From Calditrichota bacterium (GTDB lineage Bacteria > Calditrichota > Calditrichia > RBG-13-44-9 > J075), in contig JAJRYW010000469.1 in NCBI GenBank assembly GCA_024275555.1, positions 1-6,452 on the forward strand: DNA of 6,452 bases, given 5' to 3'. Made by a program: the position numbers and the translations under genes. The notes under the pieces are model-generated. The model made no database searches. It was given only the letters and a program-made list of their open reading frames with translations, and had not been told where the DNA came from. Position 1 is the stretch's first letter. Every line of letters starts with the position of its first letter. Shown here piece after piece: positions 1 to 4,349 of this stretch.

Positions 1-230
1 GGCGTGGAGATCGGCAGGTGGCTGTGATTGCGGTTGTCTTTCCGCTGTTGTGGCAAACATAAGTGTGCTTTTGGGTAGAGAAACTCCGCCGTGATACCCG
101 ATAGCGCGCCGAAATGGGGTTTCGGTACGGGAGAAAAAATCACCCGCATATTTTCTCTCGTTCCAGGCCGGAGCCGGGAACGAGAAGAAAAAGAGCGTTC
201 CAATCGGGAGCTTTGAACGAGAGTTGAAAA
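1..230. other. Non-coding stretch, no supportable gene
   Basis: No open frame here has a start, a ribosome binding site and protein-like composition together. On the minus strand an ATG at 60 opens 20 codons that run off the window edge (MFATTAERQPQ...). It has no clear Shine-Dalgarno sequence, so it could be the start of another gene but cannot be called. The stretch contains a small hairpin at 109-125 (CCGAAA, five-base loop, TTTCGG) and the larger palindrome at 151-191. It lies downstream of the cytochrome operon terminator. Confidence 0.6.
151..191. repeat. Long imperfect palindrome, REP-like
   Basis: Positions 156-164 (TCTCGTTCC) pair perfectly with 177-185 (GGAACGAGA). Beyond a one-base bulge at 186, TTTTC at 151-155 pairs with GAAAA at 187-191. 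An inner GGC (166-168) / GCC (173-175) pair closes a CGGA loop. A third copy of the motif, GAACGAGAG at 215-223, could pair instead with CTCTCGTTC at 155-163. There is no T-tract after the stem on either strand, so it does not look like a terminator. From memory, palindromes of the form CTCGTTCC...GGAACGAG are dispersed in many environmental bacterial genomes; this cannot be tested here. Confidence 0.6.
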
Positions 231-261
231 TCACCCTCTCCGGCAACTCCGGAGAGGGTGA
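231..261 (-). terminator. Intrinsic terminator of the cytochrome operon
   Basis: A perfect 13-bp stem (231-243 with 249-261) closes a five-base loop, CAACT on the plus strand. Read on the minus strand, the stem is followed at once by TTTTCAAC. It begins 31 bases past the TGA of the heme-porin gene. The position, the GC-rich stem and the short T run fit a Rho-independent terminator for the leftward operon. The T run is only four bases, so termination could be partial. Confidence 0.8.
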
Positions 262-292
262 ACATCAGGTTGTTGAAATTCAATCGTTAGAC

Positions 293-1489
293 TCAGAATG
301 CACTGACAAAACCCACCGTAAGACGATTCTTTTCTCGTTGCAGATCGTAGTTATACTCGGCCATAAAGCGGAGGTTGCGCGCCAGCAGATAGGTTGTGGT
401 GAGGCCTACCGTTTCATAATCCAGGGGAGTAGCCTCGGCAAAAATTTCGTCAATGTCGGAATCCACCCGGTTGTACAGCCCGATAAAAAACCAGCGGCTG
501 CGGTCTCCGTGCGGGGCAAAAATCACCTCGGCAAACCCGCCTTTGGTTTTAATCTTTTCGGCAGGTTTCAGGGCCTGGTAAAAGGGATTGTCATCCTCGC
601 GCCAGAGGTACTCTAAATTGATTTCCAGAGGGCCAACCGAGATGGCGGCGTCGGGGCCGTACTGAACCATCTTGTTGTCATTGAAATTATTGGGGTTTTC
701 TGTGAGCCCATAGTACCCGAAAGCGCCGATGCGCAAGGCCGGGAAGCTGTGGGTCCAGCGCAAGGCGTAGTTTTTAAAACTGTCATTATCGAACTGGCGA
801 CGCTCATCAGCCCGGTCTTTGCCGTTGCCGTTTACGATCTGGGCAAGGAGGTCGCTGCCCCAGGGAGTGGTATAATTGATCACCAGGCCCCGGTCATAGG
901 TCAGGTTGGTGGGAACATCTCCCACCCGGAGGCGGAAAATCTGGTAGTCTTCGTAGGTCAAGCGCAATTCCCGTTTGAAGAGCGGATCGGAAACCTGGAA
1001 TTGGCCCACTGTCAAATCCAGTGGAACGCCAAACATGTCATTAAAAAAGAGAAAGGCGTCTTCAATGCCGGAAACCTCGCCCCGTTCACTAAAAAAGAAA
1101 TAGAAGTAGTAGGAGACATTTTTACTCACCCTGCCGCCGGAGAGGATTTTCAGGATATAAGGAGTTTGAAGATCGCTTTTGGTTTGCCCGTCGTCATTCG
1201 GTTTGAAGCGGGCGTATGCGTCCAGCCGAAGGGCAACCGGCAGGGTGCGCTGCAAAAGAAGCAGGTCGTCTCCGGTGTTGATGGCGGCCCGGGAGGGCTC
1301 CTGCCCTTTCATCACAAACCCATTGGCAGCAAATTCTTCTCCGAATGCTTTTAATTTGGGGGCCGGGGCGTGACAGGTAGAACAACTCATCTTATACTTC
1401 CGGGCAAAAGCCGGGATGGCGTAGGCCGATTGAATACTGAGAATAAATACCAGAAAGGTCATCCAGAAAAAAGGTCGTTTGAATTGCAT
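293..1489 (-). CDS. Outer-membrane monoheme cytochrome-porin fusion, Cyc2-like
   Basis: This is a 398-aa exported protein. Residues 1-24 are a signal peptide: a basic start, a hydrophobic core and a cleavage site after AYA. A single CXXCH heme motif follows at 36-40 (CSTCH) in the context PAFARKYKMSCSTCH, then P-LK-FG-EF--NGF. There are no other cysteines. The rest, from about residue 80, is rich in short alternating aromatic/polar segments (about 84-95, 124-133, 156-165, 251-260, 331-341, 358-369, 388-398) and ends in Phe, as outer-membrane beta-barrels do. An N-terminal FAR...C-x-x-C-H block fused to a barrel of about 400 aa is the architecture of Cyc2 iron oxidases and related heme-porins. 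The likely role is passing electrons across the outer membrane, but donor and acceptor are unknown. It is the second gene of an operon, 20 bp after the pentaheme gene. The start is set by AAAGGAGA at 1506-1499 and the signal peptide. A non-Cyc2 heme-tagged porin is the main alternative. Confidence 0.82.
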   Translation of the reverse strand: MQFKRPFFWMTFLVFILSIQSAYAIPAFARKYKMSCSTCHAPAPKLKAFGEEFAANGFVMKGQEPSRAAINTGDDLLLLQRTLPVALRLDAYARFKPNDDGQTKSDLQTPYILKILSGGRVSKNVSYYFYFFFSERGEVSGIEDAFLFFNDMFGVPLDLTVGQFQVSDPLFKRELRLTYEDYQIFRLRVGDVPTNLTYDRGLVINYTTPWGSDLLAQIVNGNGKDRADERRQFDNDSFKNYALRWTHSFPALRIGAFGYYGLTENPNNFNDNKMVQYGPDAAISVGPLEINLEYLWREDDNPFYQALKPAEKIKTKGGFAEVIFAPHGDRSRWFFIGLYNRVDSDIDEIFAEATPLDYETVGLTTTYLLARNLRFMAEYNYDLQREKNRLTVGFVSAF

Positions 1490-1498
1490 AGCGTAATC

Positions 1499-1506
1499 TC
1501 TCCTTT
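1499..1506 (-). promoter_or_regulatory. Ribosome binding site of the heme-porin gene
   Basis: On the minus strand AAAGGAGA lies between the TAA of the pentaheme gene (1512-1510) and the ATG at 1489, about 9 bases from the start. It supports this start and translation from a shared transcript. No promoter or terminator fits in the 20-bp gap. Confidence 0.75.
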
Positions 1507-1509
1507 GAA

Positions 1510-2847
1510 TTAATCCAGGATTTCGATGTAGGTTTTGGCCGTATTAACTAATACTTCTTTGGATTCTTCCGCCGGCACTTCTAAAAATTCCTGCACCGGT
1601 TTGGGAAGTTTCCGGTAATAGAGACTTGCTTGTATTTGCACTTTTCCGGGGGCTAAATCTTCGGGAATGTCCCAGGTATATGTCTCCATTTTGGTTTCCC
1701 GCGGCCCGATCCGGTAATCCGGTCCGAAGGAGGCGGTATGCCACTGCATGATGGTCATGCGCCCCTGCGGGTCCAGGTAGGGCAGGCGAAAGATACGGTC
1801 GCCGATCGGCACATCTTCCCGGCGAATGCCTTTAAAATCGGTAATCCCCAGTGGGACGCCCATATCCTGGTATGCCAGTGCCTCGGAGGCGATGGTGTAT
1901 TCTTCTCCCTCAAAACCTTTCTTGTCTACCGGTAAATGATAAACATTTCCCTCTGCATCAACGGCTTCCACGTGGACCCACAACACCCGCTCCTCGGCAG
2001 AGCCGGAGGGTACCTTGTGTCCCGCTTTGGCGTTGTGCAGTTGCAGGGAGAAGACCACCGTTTCACCCGGTTCCAGCTCCCGTTCCCTGGGGTGGATGCG
2101 CATCTCGATGACTCCTCTCAGTTTGCCTTCATCATGCGCCCCGTGAAAGAGGTGCTGCGCCGCCATGTCGTTCTCTTCCACCATGATGGCGTTTTTGCCC
2201 TCCGCCTTAGGCATGTGGCAGTCCTGGCAAACCACGCCCTGCTTGGAATAGGGCCCTTCCATCCATTCGATTTGAGTTGCCTTTACCCAGGCCCCGTAAG
2301 GGCTTTTCTCGTTGTGGCAGACGCCGCAAAACTCGGCGGTGGTAATAAATTCATTGTACTCGGTGCGATGATGGGGGGATTCTAAACCGGGCTTCGGTCC
2401 GTACTTGGTGCGTCCCGGTTTGGAGATAAAGTTGAAGTTGTACGGGACATCGCCCTTAAACCCCGTGATGGTATGGCATACATCGCAGGAGACGGCTTCA
2501 TTGGCGCGGGAATTGGCTTCCGGCAGCGGCGGCGGCGTGTCCCCGGCTAAAAAGGCAATCGGGGTGTGGCAGCCGTTGCAGCCGTCTTTTACGCCGGCGA
2601 CTTTCTCCTCTTTAGCCGCATGAGGCACGGCCAGTTTGAAATACTCGATTTCATCCCAGGCATGTGTATACGCTTGCGCCATCATAGTCTGCTGCCACTG
2701 GTGATAAAAATCCACATGGCAGCTTTTGCAGGCTTCCGGCTTTTCAAATTGATCATACGAAAATTTCCCATGCGCCTCTTCCCCGGCGTAATCCTGGGCA
2801 AAAAAAAGTGTCGGCAAAAAAAATAGTATCACAGGTAACCATCTCAT
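1510..2847 (-). CDS. Exported pentaheme c-type cytochrome with C-terminal beta domain
   Basis: This is a 445-aa protein. Residues 1-17 (MRWLPVILFF...FFA) are a signal peptide. Five CXXCH motifs follow at 40-44 (CKSCH), 90-94 (CNGCH), 121-125 (CDVCH), 174-178 (CGVCH) and 207-211 (CQDCH); no other cysteine is present. The first motif sits in EACKSCHVDFYHQW...MAQAY, which resembles the opening of cytochrome c554-type multiheme domains. Several further His residues (76, 159, 160, 232, 235, 238) could serve as distal heme ligands. Residues about 245-445 have no heme motif. They look beta-rich and contain HNAKAGHKVPSGS and ERVLWVHVEAVDAEGNVY, a pattern seen after the heme region in other secreted multiheme cytochromes. 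The role is electron transfer in the periplasm or at the cell surface, probably with the heme-porin encoded next. The frame is open upstream to 3129, but the ATG at 2847 is preferred because GGAGGA lies 6 bases upstream and the signal peptide follows directly. Confidence 0.85.
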   Translation of the reverse strand: MRWLPVILFFLPTLFFAQDYAGEEAHGKFSYDQFEKPEACKSCHVDFYHQWQQTMMAQAYTHAWDEIEYFKLAVPHAAKEEKVAGVKDGCNGCHTPIAFLAGDTPPPLPEANSRANEAVSCDVCHTITGFKGDVPYNFNFISKPGRTKYGPKPGLESPHHRTEYNEFITTAEFCGVCHNEKSPYGAWVKATQIEWMEGPYSKQGVVCQDCHMPKAEGKNAIMVEENDMAAQHLFHGAHDEGKLRGVIEMRIHPRERELEPGETVVFSLQLHNAKAGHKVPSGSAEERVLWVHVEAVDAEGNVYHLPVDKKGFEGEEYTIASEALAYQDMGVPLGITDFKGIRREDVPIGDRIFRLPYLDPQGRMTIMQWHTASFGPDYRIGPRETKMETYTWDIPEDLAPGKVQIQASLYYRKLPKPVQEFLEVPAEESKEVLVNTAKTYIEILD

Positions 2848-2853
2848 ATTTAA

Positions 2854-2859
2854 TCCTCC
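2854..2859 (-). promoter_or_regulatory. Ribosome binding site deciding the pentaheme gene start
   Basis: GGAGGA on the minus strand ends 6 bases before the ATG at 2847. It rules in favour of this start over an in-frame ATG 94 codons upstream at 3129, whose extra residues do not look like a protein and would bury the signal peptide. Confidence 0.85.
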
Positions 2860-2874
2860 GTTTTTATGGTGTTG

Positions 2875-2897
2875 AAAAACGCGGGCGCTTTCGCGCC
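2875..2897 (-). terminator. Possible attenuator hairpin in the cytochrome operon leader
   Basis: Read on the minus strand, GGCGC-GAAA-GCGCC (2897-2884) forms a five-bp GC stem with a GNRA tetraloop. It is followed by CGCG and then five T at 2879-2875, about 28 bases before the ATG. A second GC hairpin (GCCCC at 2919-2915 with GGGGC at 2905-2901) lies just upstream. The stem followed by Ts resembles an intrinsic terminator inside the leader. The four bases between stem and T run, and the short stem, make it a weak example. It could also simply be a structured 5' leader. Confidence 0.35.
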
Positions 2898-3354
2898 TTT
2901 GCCCCCGGCCGGACGGGGCGTCTTCGACAAAGTATATCGAGAATCCCGGGCGGGAGCCGATGGAGACCCTCAAAGGGGCTGAATTTGAGTTGAGGGAGTT
3001 GGGTGCAGCCTCGCAATTTGGGAAATATATATAGCATCCGATCCAACACGATTTTTCCGGAACGGACTCTCTGAAGGGCGGCTTTGTCACAATGATGTTT
3101 GCAGCAACGCCGCCATCTTGTGGTTGCAACCGGTCGTTTTTAAGTTGTTCTAAATTTAAAATTTCAATGTATTTGGAGCAATATATTAATAATTTGGTAA
3201 CATTTTAGCGCTCTGAAAAAATAGATGGTCTTGATAAAAAATCTCTCTCCACCCCCCTCTAATCCCCCCTGTATGATCTTTGAAAAATTAATCGGGCCAA
3301 TAAAACCGTGATTGAGTTTGATTAAAGAACCGTGCTATTCTGTCATTAACACCG

Positions 3355-3372
3355 GCCCCGGTCTGCCGGGGC
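3355..3372. repeat. GC-rich hairpin
   Basis: GCCCCGG (3355-3361) and CCGGGGC (3366-3372) form a perfect 7-bp stem with a four-base TCTG loop. It has no T-tract and no adjacent gene, so a terminator role is not supported. It is the first of four palindromes spaced along 3355-3639. Confidence 0.6.
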
Positions 3373-3404
3373 GGCGAAGATGACTACAGATTATGATATT
3401 CTCT

Positions 3405-3446
3405 ATAACCGTTTCTCCCGACGGGATGCCGTTGGCAAACGGTTAT
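3405..3446. repeat. Compact Y-shaped (three-way) inverted repeat
   Basis: ATAACCGTTT (3405-3414) and AAACGGTTAT (3437-3446) form a perfect 10-bp outer stem. The 22 bases between them fold into two small arms: TCCC (3416-3419) with GGGA (3423-3426), and GCC (3428-3430) with GGC (3434-3436), each with a three-base loop. Only two bases, 3415 and 3427, are unpaired outside the loops. The layout resembles REP-type palindromes with a forked top. No function is known to me. Confidence 0.6.
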
Positions 3447-3464
3447 TCCCTCCTCTGAGGCCCG

Positions 3465-3584
3465 ATTATAGACGCGTGAATAAATTCGAGAAGACTGCCG
3501 GTTCTCAGATAGCCGCATTCCGAGTAATCGGAATGCGGCTACCGCAGCAATCTATATTCGCGGATTAATTCACGCCTCTATAAT
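3465..3584. repeat. 120-bp imperfect palindromic element, MITE-like
   Basis: The ends 3465-3488 and 3561-3584 are inverted repeats matching at 21 of 24 positions (mismatches at 3473, 3482 and 3486). They enclose a 72-bp interior whose centre is a strong hairpin at 3510-3541. The ends contain ATTATAGA and CGTGAAT. There is no transposase frame inside, and I see no clear target-site duplication. The layout fits a small non-autonomous mobile element or a dispersed structured repeat. It could also be a structured RNA or protein-binding site, though no gene sits close by. Confidence 0.6.
3510..3541 (+). repeat. Perfect 14-bp hairpin with GTAA loop
   Basis: T3510 to A3523 pairs without mismatch to T3528 to A3541 (TAGCCGCATTCCGA / TCGGAATGCGGCTA). 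The loop is GTAA, a GNRA-type tetraloop in plus-strand RNA. It is the apex of the 120-bp palindrome. It lacks a following T-tract, so it is not a typical terminator. Confidence 0.75.
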
Positions 3585-3619
3585 TAATCAAAATTCATCA
3601 GCTTGCGAAACACCGCTAT

Positions 3620-3639
3620 GCGCAGTCTAAAGCCTGCGC
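3620..3639. repeat. Short palindrome GCGCAG...CTGCGC
   Basis: GCGCAGTCT (3620-3628) and AGCCTGCGC (3631-3639) are inverted repeats matching at 8 of 9 positions around a central AA. From memory, the surrounding phrase, ending CTGCGCCTACC, resembles a REP-like palindrome scattered in many environmental bacterial genomes. This needs a genome-wide search. Confidence 0.45.
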
Positions 3640-4245
3640 CTACCAGTATATCAGATATGGTCCGGTTATTTAATCAAAATTAATTTAGGGGGAAAATAGG
3701 GGGGTGGACGACAAAACCACGGTGAATAATACGAGGTTGATGGTCTCTATCACAGGGCTAAAGTGTTACAAAATTTCTAATGTTCCGGATATGCTTCTTA
3801 GAGGTTGGATCCGAAACGCTTTTTGAACGGATTGAAGCAGGGGCCCTCTGAGGCCGCCCAATTCCCGCTGTTAAATGGCCGGGCGGTTTTAAACGCGGCC
3901 CCCGGGATAAATGACGGCAGCATTCCGGCAAAGCCGCCGCCAAAGCCGAGGTGCGAGACGAAGCGTCATATTTCCCTAAACCGCAAGGAATATGAACACA
4001 TTGTAAATTAAAATTTGTCAGATTCATCATTTTTAATTATGTTGATGTTATACCAGTAGGGAACCGGCTGATGTCTTTTCTGCATACTTAACAGTTTTTC
4101 TTCTGCGCCGCTGTTGTCCCCCCGGCGACTGTCCCCGTATCCGCTGTCACAATTTTTTTATTGCCTTTGCCGGTTGATCACTACTGTATTTGCTATACCG
4201 TATGGATTGCCTTCAAATGTTTTGAGCTGCTAAAACATGCAACAC

Positions 4246-4343
4246 CGGCTTGCAGAGGAAGCGCAGAAAGCAAGCCGCAGCCTCCGGCCCGTTCCGGCAG
4301 GCAATTGGGAAGCAGGAAAATTAAAGACTGATCAAACCGGAGG
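4246..4343 (+). promoter_or_regulatory. Structured leader able to mask the peptidase Shine-Dalgarno
   Basis: Two hairpins are visible: CGGCTTGC (4246-4253) with GCAAGCCG (4270-4277), 8 bp perfect around a 16-base loop; and GCC-T-CCGG (4280-4287) with CCGG-CA-GGC (4294-4302). The left strand of the second, CCTCCGG (4281-4287), is also perfectly complementary to CCGGAGG at 4337-4343, which contains the Shine-Dalgarno GGAGG, 6 bases before the ATG at 4350. The two pairings exclude each other, the logic of a translational switch. The second hairpin recalls one helix of class I cyclic-di-GMP riboswitches, but the conserved 5' block of that family is not evident. A ligand cannot be assigned. Confidence 0.4.
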
Positions 4344-4349
4344 TGTATA

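Larger units (their letters stand above)
3248..3708. repeat. C-tract/G-tract inverted repeat framing a palindrome cluster
   Basis: The left arm 3248-3270 reads TCCA, six C, TCTAAT, six C, T. The right arm 3687-3708, reverse complemented, reads TCCA, six C, TATTTT, five C, T. The first 11 bases match perfectly, and the C-runs repeat at matching spacing. All the strong palindromes of the intergenic region lie between the arms. Runs of this kind are common, low-complexity intergenic sequence in some bacteria, so the pairing may be two copies of a dispersed repeat in opposite orientation rather than the ends of one element. Confidence 0.4.
2848..4349. other. 1.5-kb divergent intergenic region, palindrome-rich
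   Basis: This region separates the leftward cytochrome operon from the rightward peptidase. Open frames of up to 90 codons occur (for example 3805-4011 plus and 4030-3758 minus). None has a convincing ribosome binding site, a recognised domain or protein-like composition, and one (3380-3568) is made largely of inverted-repeat DNA. The stretch 3141-3215 is AT-rich and may hold the leftward promoter, but no good -35/-10 pair is evident. From 3780 to 4240 I see no structure apart from a weak GC-rich hairpin at 3877-3900. Confidence 0.6.

Noticed and set aside
224..1373. Plus-strand open frames at 224-616, 749-1354 and 1179-1373
   Set aside because: They lie antisense to the heme-porin gene and have no ribosome binding site or recognisable domain. 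The minus-strand gene accounts for the coding pattern.
1738..2826. Plus-strand open frames opposite the pentaheme cytochrome (for example 1936-2385)
   Set aside because: They are antisense shadows of a gene supported by five heme motifs and a signal peptide.
2848..3129. In-frame N-terminal extension of the pentaheme cytochrome from an ATG at 3129
   Set aside because: A strong Shine-Dalgarno sequence and a clear signal peptide sit at the ATG at 2847. The extra 94 residues are of odd composition and would make the signal peptide internal.
3380..3568. 62-codon plus-strand frame
   Set aside because: It runs across the Y-shaped repeat and the 120-bp palindrome, and its sequence is dictated by inverted repeats. 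It has no ribosome binding site.
3240..3710. CRISPR array or tandem repeat
   Set aside because: The repeats are inverted and of different families. There are no regularly spaced direct repeats with unique spacers and no cas genes.
3758..4030. Overlapping open frames 3805-4011 (plus) and 4030-3758 (minus), possibly a decayed gene
   Set aside because: The plus frame and its neighbouring frames give fragments that look vaguely protein-like (FLEVGSETLFERIEAGAL in another frame), but there is no domain, start signal or consistent frame. A pseudogene cannot be supported without homologs.
4155..4205. Promoter-like TTGATC and TATACC upstream of the peptidase
   Set aside because: The spacing is only 14 bases and the match to consensus is poor; not reported as a promoter.
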